Shown here piece by piece: positions 19,152 to 28,311 of a stretch of 64,000 nucleotides of DNA. The translations under genes and the position numbers were made by a program. The notes below the pieces were generated by a model. It did no database searches. It saw only the letters and a program-made list of their open reading frames with translations, and was not told the DNA's origin. Each line of letters starts with the position of its first letter. The first letter of the stretch is position 1. This DNA comes from Lacticigenium naphthae DSM 19658 (lineage in GTDB: Bacteria; Bacillota; Bacilli; Lactobacillales; Carnobacteriaceae_A): positions 1 through 64,000 of the forward strand of contig NZ_AUEG01000002.1 in NCBI RefSeq assembly GCF_000425865.1, in the 5' to 3' direction.

Positions 19152-20417
19152 ATGTTAGAAAAAGTTGAAGCTTGGGCAGCAAAGGTTGCCGGGCAACGCC
19201 ATTTAAAAGCATTACGTGATGGAATCGTTCTAGCTATGCCTTTAATCATAATTGGATCTGTTTTTCTAGTATTGGGAAACTTACCTATACCTGGATATAT
19301 TGAATTACTACAAGAATTAGGAATTACCGCATGGTTTGGAAAAATCGTCAGTGCCTCATTCGGAATTATGGCATTGGTTGCTGTCTTTGGGATCGCCAAC
19401 AGTTTAGCGCGTGATTACGATGTCGACGGCATCTCTTCTGGTATCATTGCCATATCAGCTTATATTCTGGTCACTCCCGATTTAATAGCAGAAACAGGCT
19501 CAGGAGTAAATTATACTTATCTTGGAAGTACTGGACTATTCGTAGCTATCGTCGTGGGCCTCATTTCAACTGAAATTTTCACATTCTTCATCCGTAAAAA
19601 TTGGATCATTCGGATGCCTGAAGGTGTCCCACCGGCAGTTAGTCAGTCTTTCGCGGCACTTTTACCCGGTTTTATGGTTATTCTTTTCTGGGCGGTAACC
19701 TATATTCTCCTCGAGCTTTTGGGAATTGAAAATATACATGATTTGTTAACGAATACTTTAGGACGTCCATTGAGCTTCATAGGCAGTAGCATCTGGGGAA
19801 CGCTATTCATGGTCGGTTTGAATTCTTTCTTTTGGTTTCTGGGTATTCATGGGGCGAATACAACAAATCCTATTATTCAACCCGTGTGGCTTCAAAATAC
19901 AGATGCAAATCGGATGGCATTCGAAGCTGGTGAGGAATTACCAAATATCATCACGAATGAATTCATGTTGAATTTTGTCTGGATGGGTGGTGGCGGCGCC
20001 ACTATTGGTTTAGTTATTGTGCTTTTCTTCATGAGTAAGAGCAAACAGAACAAAGCAATGGGTCAACTTTCATTCTTTCCTGGAATCTTCAATATTAATG
20101 AACCCGTCCTGTTTGGTCTACCAGTCGTATTAAATTTCAAATTACTTATCCCTTTCATTTTAGCTCCAATGGCAACAGCTCTAATTACTTACTACGCAAT
20201 GCTTTTAGGCCTTGTAGCAAAACCTGCAGGGATCGTTGTTCCTTGGACGATGCCCCCCATCATCAGTGGTTATTTAGCAACCGGTGGCAAATTGAGCGGA
20301 GCTGTTATTCAAGTAATCACAGTCACCGTTTCAACGATCATATACTATCCTTTTGTTCGCTTAACTGATCAGGAAAAATATAAAGCAGAACAAAAAACTG
20401 ATGACTCAGCATCTTAA
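19152..20417 (+). CDS. celB: PTS lactose/cellobiose-family EIIC permease
   Basis: Membrane-embedded sugar channel of the phosphotransferase system. The 421-residue, roughly ten-helix protein carries the family signatures FLGIHGANTTNPI (about 233-245) and NEPVLFGLPVVLN (about 316-328), where the conserved His and Glu bind sugar. Cognate EIIA and EIIB are not in the window, so it must borrow them. ATG at 19152 follows GGAGGTCAGTGT. It is co-transcribed with the DUF871 gene. The convergent 6-phospho-beta-glucosidase at 20824 supports a beta-glucoside substrate. Confidence 0.92.
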   Translation: MLEKVEAWAAKVAGQRHLKALRDGIVLAMPLIIIGSVFLVLGNLPIPGYIELLQELGITAWFGKIVSASFGIMALVAVFGIANSLARDYDVDGISSGIIAISAYILVTPDLIAETGSGVNYTYLGSTGLFVAIVVGLISTEIFTFFIRKNWIIRMPEGVPPAVSQSFAALLPGFMVILFWAVTYILLELLGIENIHDLLTNTLGRPLSFIGSSIWGTLFMVGLNSFFWFLGIHGANTTNPIIQPVWLQNTDANRMAFEAGEELPNIITNEFMLNFVWMGGGGATIGLVIVLFFMSKSKQNKAMGQLSFFPGIFNINEPVLFGLPVVLNFKLLIPFILAPMATALITYYAMLLGLVAKPAGIVVPWTMPPIISGYLATGGKLSGAVIQVITVTVSTIIYYPFVRLTDQEKYKAEQKTDDSAS

Positions 20418-20479
20418 ACTGTCCTTCTTGTCTTCTATGTTACATTGTTGTTATCTGACTTTATGAAAAGGGGGAGCAT

Positions 20480-20770
20480 ATGGAAATTCAATACAATCAT
20501 GTCCGTGAAAAAAGTAGAATCTTCGCTGAAACCGATTCAGGAGAAACAGTTGGGCGTATAGAATATAAGGAAAGTTCAGACAATACATTCACTATTCTTC
20601 ATACTGTGGTAAATAAAGAATACAGTGGCCAAGGAATTGCACGCCAGCTAGTTGATCATATGGTAGCCTTTGCCCGAGCTGAAGACAGAAAAATCATTTC
20701 TGAATGTTCCTATGCTAAACACGTTATCGATAAAAATCCCGAATACCATTCAGTAAAGTACACTAAATGA
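20480..20770 (+). CDS. Small GNAT-like N-acetyltransferase (YjdJ type)
   Basis: The 96-residue protein has ILHTVVNKEYSGQGIARQLVDHMVAFARAE, where YSGQGIARQL is the acetyl-CoA loop, and ends with a HVIDKNPEYHSV strand. This is the compact acetyltransferase family typified by YjdJ, with no strong substrate assignment. ATG at 20480 follows AAAGGGGGAGCAT. It is 62 bases after celB and probably read from the same transcript, ended by the strong hairpin at 20779. Confidence 0.85.
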   Translation: MEIQYNHVREKSRIFAETDSGETVGRIEYKESSDNTFTILHTVVNKEYSGQGIARQLVDHMVAFARAEDRKIISECSYAKHVIDKNPEYHSVKYTK

Positions 20771-20778
20771 TGTTATTC

Positions 20779-20819
20779 AAAAAGCGACTCTTCAAGAAAA
20801 ACTTGAAGAGTCGCTTTTT
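20779..20819. terminator. Strong bidirectional terminator between the GNAT gene and the beta-glucosidase gene
   Basis: Perfect 18-base stem (AAAAAGCGACTCTTCAAG and its complement) with a five-base A loop. The U-rich arm serves transcripts from both sides, as the two genes converge. Confidence 0.9.
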
Positions 20820-20823
20820 GTTT

Positions 20824-22308
<1,485 letters not shown>

Positions 22309-22324
22309 TTAAAAAAGCAAAATG

Positions 22325-22338
22325 TGGAAACCTTTTCA
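22325..22338. promoter_or_regulatory. Candidate cre (CcpA) operator upstream of the 6-phospho-beta-glucosidase
   Basis: TGGAAACCTTTTCA fits the cre pattern TGNAARCGNWWWCA with one mismatch, at the central CG. Its place just upstream of a catabolic gene fits carbon catabolite control. Confidence 0.4.
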
Positions 22339-22527
22339 TTAACTGTCAAATTTTTTAACTCGCTCTAAAATTTTATACAATTAATGAAATTAATTTTCAA
22401 TTTGACCAAATCTTACCACAGGAACATTTTTCCTGCAAGCCTTTTCTTTACTTATGACTCTCGTTTAGAGTCGAATTCCGGTATTTTTTTTGGTACACTA
22501 TTACAGAAAAAAGAAAGGGAGGCCATT

Positions 22528-23175
22528 ATGAACTGTAAGATTTGTCAATCTCCTACCATTGAAAAAGTAGACCCTCATCACGGGACTGTTTTTCATGAAT
22601 GTAGTGCCTGTTTATTTATCAGTCGTGATTCCACAGCTTATATTAGCCAGGAAGAAGAGTTCCAAATTTACGAGAATCATAATAATTCAATCGATGATCC
22701 TCGCTACGTCGATTTTTTTATGAAATTTCTGACAGCAGCTGTTTTCCCTTATTTAAAAAATGATCAAAGACAGGCTCTTGACTTTGGGAGTGGTCCTTCA
22801 CCTGTCTTGGCTCAATTAATGGAAAGAGACTTTGAATTTCTCTATACACTCTATGACAAGTTTTATGAGCCCGATCCACATTATTCCAATCAAAAATATG
22901 ATTTGATCACCACGACGGAAGTAGTCGAACATATTGCTGACCCTATTCCAATTTTCAAAGAGCTCACATCCTTACTAAAAGAAGATGGAATCTTTGCTGT
23001 GATGACTTTGTTTCACAAAAAAGATCCGGAAAAATTCTTTGGATGGCACTATATGCGTGACTTATCTCATGTTTCTTTTTTCACTCCTGAAGCAATGGAA
23101 ATTATCGCTGAAAAATGTGGATTACAGATCATCTACTGTGACAACTATCGCTATACAACGTTCAAAAAGAAGTAA
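22528..23175 (+). CDS. Class I SAM-dependent methyltransferase with N-terminal zinc ribbon
   Basis: The 215-residue protein starts with a zinc-ribbon-like CKICQ and CSAC pair (residues 3-33). A methyltransferase core follows, with motif I LDFGSGPSPVLAQLM, then DLITTTEVVEHIADP and LKEDGIFAVMTLF. It resembles small-molecule or lipid methyltransferases; the substrate is unknown. ATG at 22528 follows GGGAGGCCATT. Longer frames reaching upstream to 22384 lack a ribosome site. It is flanked by terminators, so monocistronic. Confidence 0.85.
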   Translation: MNCKICQSPTIEKVDPHHGTVFHECSACLFISRDSTAYISQEEEFQIYENHNNSIDDPRYVDFFMKFLTAAVFPYLKNDQRQALDFGSGPSPVLAQLMERDFEFLYTLYDKFYEPDPHYSNQKYDLITTTEVVEHIADPIPIFKELTSLLKEDGIFAVMTLFHKKDPEKFFGWHYMRDLSHVSFFTPEAMEIIAEKCGLQIIYCDNYRYTTFKKK

Positions 23176-23186
23176 CTTTTTAAGAA

Positions 23187-23241
23187 GAGGGGACAACTGG
23201 TTTTTTAATGCGGATTTTCTCCCCCTAAGTTGTTTCCGCAT
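23187..23241 (+). other. Possible H-type pseudoknot downstream of the methyltransferase gene
   Basis: ACAACT (23193-23198) can pair with AGTTGT (23228-23233), and ATGCGGA (23208-23214) with TCCGCAT (23235-23241). The order 1-2-1'-2' is that of a pseudoknot. No gene covers it. It may be chance or part of a 3' untranslated structure. Confidence 0.25.
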
Positions 23242-23305
23242 CAATGACTACAGCATCATGAAATAGATATCGGCTCTAGCTTTTAGAGTCCGTTACAAAA
23301 GAATT

Positions 23306-23353
23306 AAAAAGAGTAGAAGCTAGAACAAAAAAGTTCCGGCCTCTACTCTTTTT
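23306..23353 (+). terminator. Intrinsic terminator after the methyltransferase gene
   Basis: AAAAAGAGTAGA and GAAC pair across an AAAAAA loop with GTTC and TCTACTCTTTTT, with small internal mismatches. The U-rich right arm serves plus-strand transcripts. Confidence 0.75.
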
Positions 23354-23360
23354 AATAAAG

Positions 23361-23387
23361 TGTTACCGCTAACAACGCTAACGTCAT
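23361..23387. promoter_or_regulatory. Candidate operator with repeated CGCTAAC upstream of the amylase gene
   Basis: The inverted repeat TGTTACCGCTAACA (TGTTA/TAACA) overlaps a direct repeat CGCTAACAA CGCTAACGT. It lies about 155 bases before the leader peptide start. It could bind a LacI-type regulator; no such regulator is in the window. Confidence 0.25.
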
Positions 23388-23514
23388 TCTCATTTCAAGA
23401 GGAAAGTGCTAAAGTGAATTGAGTAATGTTAAAACAAATCCCACTCTGCTGGGTATTGCTGAAGTTTTTTATTGTGATAGTAAATAAATAAGCTAATGTA
23501 TAAGGAGGAAAGTG

Positions 23515-23559
23515 ATGAGGCAATGGATCAGATCCTGGTCTGATTTGTTTCTCCAATAA
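23515..23559 (+). CDS. Putative 14-residue leader peptide coupled to the amylase gene
   Basis: ATG at 23515 follows an ideal AAGGAGGAAAGTG and encodes MRQWIRSWSDLFLQ, stopping two bases before the amylase start. The amylase start has no ribosome site of its own, so its translation probably depends on termination of this peptide. A six-base stem (ATCAGA/TCTGAT) lies inside the leader. The peptide is amphipathic with two Trp and two Arg. The coupling role is inferred. Confidence 0.5.
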   Translation: MRQWIRSWSDLFLQ

Positions 23560-23561
23560 TT

Positions 23562-25421
23562 ATGAAACTAGCTATACTACCTTTAATGAGCACACTACTA
23601 CTATTAGCGTCCTGTTCTTCACCCGAGACGAAACAGGAGTCCTTTGATCCTTTTGAACAAGAAAGTTTTACCCTTTCTCCAACAGAGGGAACAATTCGTG
23701 ATCACTTTGTCATAACCGTTGAAAAAAAACTACTGAATGACACTGTTGAAGAAATCAGTATTGATGCTCAAGAATTAGGTATTGAAGAACCGTACATAAT
23801 GGATCTAGAATTAAATCAATTTTCATTAGCTGTTTCTGATACTATCGGACCCGGTGAAAAAACAATTACACTTACCGTTTTGGATACTGCCGGGGATAGC
23901 ATATCTTATTCGGATTCTGTCCTGATAACCGAATCGGATAACCAGCAGATGGACGATTTTGATTGGGACGAAGCTGTCATTTACTTTGCGTTAACAGACC
24001 GTTTTCACGATGGTAATTCAACTAATAATGACCCTCAAAATATTGGCTACGATCCTTCCCATTTGGAAACCTATCACGGCGGTGATTTTCAAGGACTGAT
24101 CGATAAAATGGAATATTTAAAAGAACTGGGTGTGAACACGTTATGGATAACACCTATTGTTGATAATATCGACTGGAATTTAAGGGGACAAGTTGGTGAC
24201 GATCAATACGGTTATCATGGCTATTGGGCCAAAAATTTCACGCAACTGGATGAGCATCTAGGAGATATAGAAACATTCAAAAGATTGATTGATACAGCGC
24301 ATGACCATGGAATAAAGTTGATGGTAGATGTCGTGTTGAACCATAGCGGATACGGTTTGAAAGAAATCGATCAAAATCCAGCTATAGAAAACTTTCCGAC
24401 AGAAAAAGAACAGCAACGGTTTGCAGGCATGTTGCGACTAAATCCAATTGTTGATCACCCTATAGAAGGGGAGCTCTCCGGTCTTCCCGACTTTCGAACG
24501 GAAGATCCTGCTGTCCGTCAGCAATTGATTGAATGGCAAAGTGATTGGATCGAGCGAACCCGTACGACGAGTGGAAATACGATTGATTATTTCCGAGTAG
24601 ATACCGTAAAACATGTAGAAGATACAACTTGGAAAGCCTTTAAGAATATGCTTGTTTCCATCCAACCTGACTTTAAAATTTTGGGAGAATATTATGGTGC
24701 AAGTTTGAACGATACAGGAGGCTATTTATTGGATGGAGAAATGGACAGTTTACTCGATTTCGAATTCAAGCATTTAGCGGCTCAATTTATTAACTGGGAC
24801 GTTGAGGGAGTGAACGAAGAATTGATTAGACGGAATGAAACGATCGACTCCACTCACACTTTTGCGCAATTTTTATCTAGTCATGACGAAGACGGATTTT
24901 TATATAGGTATGCCGGTCACGATGAAAGCAAATTAAAAGTAGCGGCTTCACTACAATTGACGGCAAAAGGACAGCCTGTAATTTACTATGGTGAAGAAAT
25001 CGGGCAAACTGGAGCAGCAGCAGGAAATATGGACGAGGGTGAATATGGAGAAAATCGTTATGATTTTGACTGGGATAAAATAGAAACAAATGATTTGCTT
25101 GATCATTATAAGCAGTTGCTGTCAATTCGCAAAAAACATTCACTCGTATTTGCAAAAGGAAACCGGTCTACTGTACTTGGGAGTAACGATGAAGGGTATG
25201 TTGTTTTTTCCAGAGAATTTGAAGGAGAAAAAGTAGTGGTTGCCTTGAACACTAGAGAAAATGCTAAAAAAATTAGTATCCCGTTACCAGAAAACACTTC
25301 TGGAAAATGGACAGATAGCTATTCGAACATTTCTTATTCATCCGATAAAGTAGGTGCAATTGAATTCCTACTACCGGGTCGTCAAGATGGAGGGACCGCT
25401 ATTTTAGTAAATGAGGAATGA
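23562..25421 (+). CDS. Secreted alpha-amylase lipoprotein, glycoside hydrolase family 13
   Basis: Extracellular membrane-anchored enzyme acting on starch-like alpha-glucans. The signal peptide ends in LLLLASC with the lipid Cys at 18. Residues about 30-130 form a beta-rich domain of immunoglobulin type. The catalytic barrel starts at DEAVIYFALTDRFHDGN. All four GH13 regions are intact: DVVLNH, FRVDTVKH (nucleophile Asp347), GEYYG (acid Glu376), SSHDEDG (Asp442). A C-terminal beta domain ends the protein. The 619-residue length is typical. Translation appears to be coupled to the leader peptide at 23515. Confidence 0.92.
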   Translation: MKLAILPLMSTLLLLASCSSPETKQESFDPFEQESFTLSPTEGTIRDHFVITVEKKLLNDTVEEISIDAQELGIEEPYIMDLELNQFSLAVSDTIGPGEKTITLTVLDTAGDSISYSDSVLITESDNQQMDDFDWDEAVIYFALTDRFHDGNSTNNDPQNIGYDPSHLETYHGGDFQGLIDKMEYLKELGVNTLWITPIVDNIDWNLRGQVGDDQYGYHGYWAKNFTQLDEHLGDIETFKRLIDTAHDHGIKLMVDVVLNHSGYGLKEIDQNPAIENFPTEKEQQRFAGMLRLNPIVDHPIEGELSGLPDFRTEDPAVRQQLIEWQSDWIERTRTTSGNTIDYFRVDTVKHVEDTTWKAFKNMLVSIQPDFKILGEYYGASLNDTGGYLLDGEMDSLLDFEFKHLAAQFINWDVEGVNEELIRRNETIDSTHTFAQFLSSHDEDGFLYRYAGHDESKLKVAASLQLTAKGQPVIYYGEEIGQTGAAAGNMDEGEYGENRYDFDWDKIETNDLLDHYKQLLSIRKKHSLVFAKGNRSTVLGSNDEGYVVFSREFEGEKVVVALNTRENAKKISIPLPENTSGKWTDSYSNISYSSDKVGAIEFLLPGRQDGGTAILVNEE

Positions 25422-25461
25422 AACATTGCAAATCATGATCAAGAGCTATGAATCCATTCCA

Positions 25462-25500
25462 AAAAACCCCATTAGCTTTTTTCAAGCTAACGGGGTTTTT
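25462..25500. terminator. Bidirectional terminator between the amylase and lipoprotein genes
   Basis: Stem AAAAACCCC plus TTAGCTT pairs with AAGCTAA plus GGGGTTTTT (one A-C mismatch) around a TTTTC loop. The two flanking genes converge. Confidence 0.85.
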
Positions 25501-25508
25501 ATGTATAA

Positions 25509-26012
25509 TTATTCTGTGGTTAAAGTAATCGGTTCTACTCGACTCAGACCTTCAATATCTATATCTGTCTGTCCAGCTTCTAGCGATTCATCAACTGCTA
25601 AATAAATTTGTTTTTCTTCCAAAACAGCAGAAACGTATTCAAAGTCACCTGCATCGGTTAACTCTAATTCTTCCGTTACTTCTCCGTTTTCTATTACATA
25701 TAAAGACTCTGCATTTTCGACATATCCTGTGATCGTTGCATTACCTGATTCATCTGCAACAGCTGTATATCCTTGTTCCATCCATGAAACGCCGGAACTA
25801 AAATCTAAAGTAGGTTTAGGTGCTTCATCATTTTCTGAATCTTCTTTAATTTTATTAATAATGTCATTTGGATCTTCTACTTCTGATTCGGCTGTTACCG
25901 ATGTGTCCATTTGTGCGGTTGTATCTTCCCCTTCTTCTGTTGCAGTATCTTCACCACAAGCAAAAAGAGTTAAAGAAACAAGAGCCAATGGGCCCACTAA
26001 TTTTTTGAACAT
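25509..26012 (-). CDS. Predicted lipoprotein of unknown function
   Basis: The 167-residue product has a lipoprotein signal (FKKLVGPLALVSLTLFACG, lipid Cys at 19). An acidic linker follows (EDTATEEGEDTTAQ). The C-terminal beta-strand-rich half (YTAVADESGNATITGYVENAESLYVIENG and on) resembles a single immunoglobulin-like fold. Such proteins sit on the outer face of the membrane. No enzyme motif is visible. ATG at 26012 follows GGAGGGATGTATC; an upstream extension lacks a site. A promoter lies just upstream. Confidence 0.75.
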   Translation of the reverse strand: MFKKLVGPLALVSLTLFACGEDTATEEGEDTTAQMDTSVTAESEVEDPNDIINKIKEDSENDEAPKPTLDFSSGVSWMEQGYTAVADESGNATITGYVENAESLYVIENGEVTEELELTDAGDFEYVSAVLEEKQIYLAVDESLEAGQTDIDIEGLSRVEPITLTTE

Positions 26013-26042
26013 GATACATCCCTCCATTTTTCTATCGACTAA

Positions 26043-26051
26043 ATTATAGCA
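26043..26051 (-). promoter_or_regulatory. Extended -10 promoter for the lipoprotein gene
   Basis: Minus strand TGTGCTATAAT, a perfect extended -10, about 30 bases before the lipoprotein start. Confidence 0.5.
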
Positions 26052-26140
26052 CAATAAGAAAGGAGGAGCTTACAAAACCACTAGAAAATGTTTTTTTTTT
26101 ACTATTCTCTCATATACATTCATTATACTTTAATAAATAC

Positions 26141-26500
26141 TTAGAATGAAAGTTTTTCGGGCTCTGGACCATATTTGTTCGCTTTAGAATCTCCTGAACG
26201 GATAAGGAATATAAGCAATGCAATTTGTCCAAAAATGGGAATGAAAAAGTATAGTAAGTGCCATGCGCTTCGATTAGTATCATGCAAACGCCTGATCATC
26301 ATACTTGCTGATGGAATGATCAGAATAAGCACCCAGACAAAAGCGACTTTTTCTATAAACGGAAACAGGGTACCAAATAAATTGAGTGTAAATTCTAATC
26401 CCCACAATACTAAATGAGTCATCCAATAAACAGACGGGCTTGTTCTTCCTTTAAATTTGAAGCTTTTTTTAAAAAAACTTAGAAATAAATGCTTGGCCAC
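26141..26500 (-). CDS. DUF805 family small membrane protein
   Basis: The 119-residue protein has the DUF805 pattern: an aromatic, basic N-terminus (FFKKSFKFKGRTSPSVYW), two or more membrane segments, RRLHDTNRSAWHLLYFFIPIFGQIALLIFLI and a GDSKANKYGPEP tail. Members are inner-membrane proteins of unknown role. The start is a GTG at 26500 with AGAGGAAGAACATC before it. A TTG 42 bases upstream has no site. Confidence 0.85.
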   Translation of the reverse strand: MAKHLFLSFFKKSFKFKGRTSPSVYWMTHLVLWGLEFTLNLFGTLFPFIEKVAFVWVLILIIPSASMMIRRLHDTNRSAWHLLYFFIPIFGQIALLIFLIRSGDSKANKYGPEPEKLSF

Positions 26501-26607
26501 GATGTTCTTCCTCTCTTGATTCAACTGAAACCATTGTACCAAATCCTATACAAATTTGTAACCGGATTATTGATCTTGATCTCCAAAAACCGAATTACGC
26601 CATTGAT

Positions 26608-27966
26608 CTACTTATATGATTTCTCATCTCTGATTTTTTCTACTTCTTCGGCAGGATTATCCGGTTCATTCTGAATTCTTCTTTCTTCCGTATGATACTG
26701 TATTGACTCAAGCAATGGAATCAGGACCGCAGCTACAAAACCAGCAGCAAATCCATTATTATACAAATTTACTCCTCCGTGTAAAAAAGAAGTATTCGTT
26801 ACAACGGATAGATGTATCGCTCCTGCAACCATCCCAACGAGCATTCCGTATTTCCCGGCAATCGGGGCAAGCGTGGTGCCAAATAAACCAGCTATCATGA
26901 TAGCAGTACTGCTCATATCATACTGATTTAAAATACCCATAAGAGAGATTCCAATTAATATGGGCAATACATTTTTTACATGCTTTCCAAAAGCACCAAA
27001 TCCCACTACAGTTAAAATACCTCCAATTACAGGTCCATTCAACTCCCCACCGTGAAAGTAGACATACCCTAAAGATACATAACCTAAAAATGCCATATTG
27101 ATCAGTGTAATTCTAAATCCATCCAAATCAATAAAATCAGTAGAAAGTTTTCCAGATCGCTGCAACAATTTTTTGTATCCCGTTAATGACCATGAATTCA
27201 TAATCAAACCTACAAGAAACATTATTGTAAACAAAAAAATTAACAGTGGGTATAGCGAATCATTATAGCCTTCTGCCAAAAGTGAAACAAGTTCTATGTC
27301 ATAACCAAAAGCCCGAATAATAGAGGTGAAAATAGTTCCCACTACTCCACTAGTAAAACCGACATTATAGACACTATATCCTTCTGTAAAACGAACACTG
27401 TGATTTGCTAACGGAGGGAGAATAAATCCGACCATAAACCCTACAGTACTACCTAATAGAATTCCGAGAGCCAGTGGCAAATTCAAATTAAAAGATATTT
27501 CACTTACCAGAGGTCCTAAAGCAGTTCCAAAAAGAGCAGATAATAATGATTTTTCTGCAGGCATTCTGACATATTTCGCGTAAGAAAATGCTCCTAAAAC
27601 AATTGGCATAGAATTATATAAATTTTTTCCAAAAAAAGCAAAAGCCGAAACTGTCAACACACCTGCAATCACTGGTCCGTTAATTTTCGCTTTAGTCAAT
27701 CGGACAATACCTATAGCATGGAGAACCATCAAGGCAGAATTGAAAAAAGTAGCTCCAACACTCGTTAATGCGAAATAGTCCGTGATCAGGTTGGCTGGAG
27801 AAATTAGAATGGTCCACTGACCATGAAGTATTTCAGAAGGCGAATTAAATAAAAAAGCAACGGCGAACAAAAAGAAAGCGTATGCAATCAAAAACAAGAC
27901 TTTTGTGTTTTCGGAAATTAATCTACCAATATAAATTTGGTTCAAACTGGTTTCTCTTTGCTTCAC
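26608..27966 (-). CDS. DUF1576 polytopic membrane protein
   Basis: The 452-residue protein has about ten or more membrane helices built as two homologous halves: INGPVIAGVLTVSAFAFFGKN near 93 and LNGPVIGGILTVVGFGAFGKH near 305. SVYNVGFTSGVVG and NLYNNGFAAGFVA are a second repeated pair. This is the DUF1576 family, with no established substrate. The pseudo-symmetry suggests a transporter. The hydrophilic C-terminus (about 420-452) is charged. GTG at 27966 follows AAAGGGGGGCTTGC. It stands alone in its transcript. Confidence 0.85.
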   Translation of the reverse strand: MKQRETSLNQIYIGRLISENTKVLFLIAYAFFLFAVAFLFNSPSEILHGQWTILISPANLITDYFALTSVGATFFNSALMVLHAIGIVRLTKAKINGPVIAGVLTVSAFAFFGKNLYNSMPIVLGAFSYAKYVRMPAEKSLLSALFGTALGPLVSEISFNLNLPLALGILLGSTVGFMVGFILPPLANHSVRFTEGYSVYNVGFTSGVVGTIFTSIIRAFGYDIELVSLLAEGYNDSLYPLLIFLFTIMFLVGLIMNSWSLTGYKKLLQRSGKLSTDFIDLDGFRITLINMAFLGYVSLGYVYFHGGELNGPVIGGILTVVGFGAFGKHVKNVLPILIGISLMGILNQYDMSSTAIMIAGLFGTTLAPIAGKYGMLVGMVAGAIHLSVVTNTSFLHGGVNLYNNGFAAGFVAAVLIPLLESIQYHTEERRIQNEPDNPAEEVEKIRDEKSYK

Positions 27967-28311
27967 GCAAGCCCCCCTTTATTCTATTGTGTAGCAATTT
28001 TATATTCATCTAAATTTTTATTATAGTTTAGATAGTATAACAAAAAAAAATCGTCATGAAAACACTTTTTTTAGAGTCTGTTTACTTGCTACTGGACTCC
28101 TTTTTTATACTTTACTATTTTTATGATTCACTCTTATATAATCTCAATCAACAGAATCCGATTAAACTAGACTGCAAGAAAACTGATCGATTCCCTTGAT
28201 TTTGTTTGTAGACGTTGCTACCTTATTCCTATAGAATATATAGTGGAGTCTTTAAAAATCTTTCTCCTGATTTAGTAAACTGAACCATGTCTTTCAAAGT
28301 AGGTGGATTTT
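27967..28311. other. Divergent promoter region between the DUF1576 and MATE genes
   Basis: A/T-rich, no gene. TATAAT-like boxes occur in both directions (minus strand near 28022-28030, plus strand near 28135 and 28240), but no convincing -35/-10 pair was singled out. No operator or hairpin stood out. Confidence 0.3.

Noticed and set aside
22384-22527. 48-codon N-terminal extension of the methyltransferase
   Set aside because: There is no ribosome site upstream of the longer start, while the ATG at 22528 has GGGAGG, and the zinc ribbon begins right after it.
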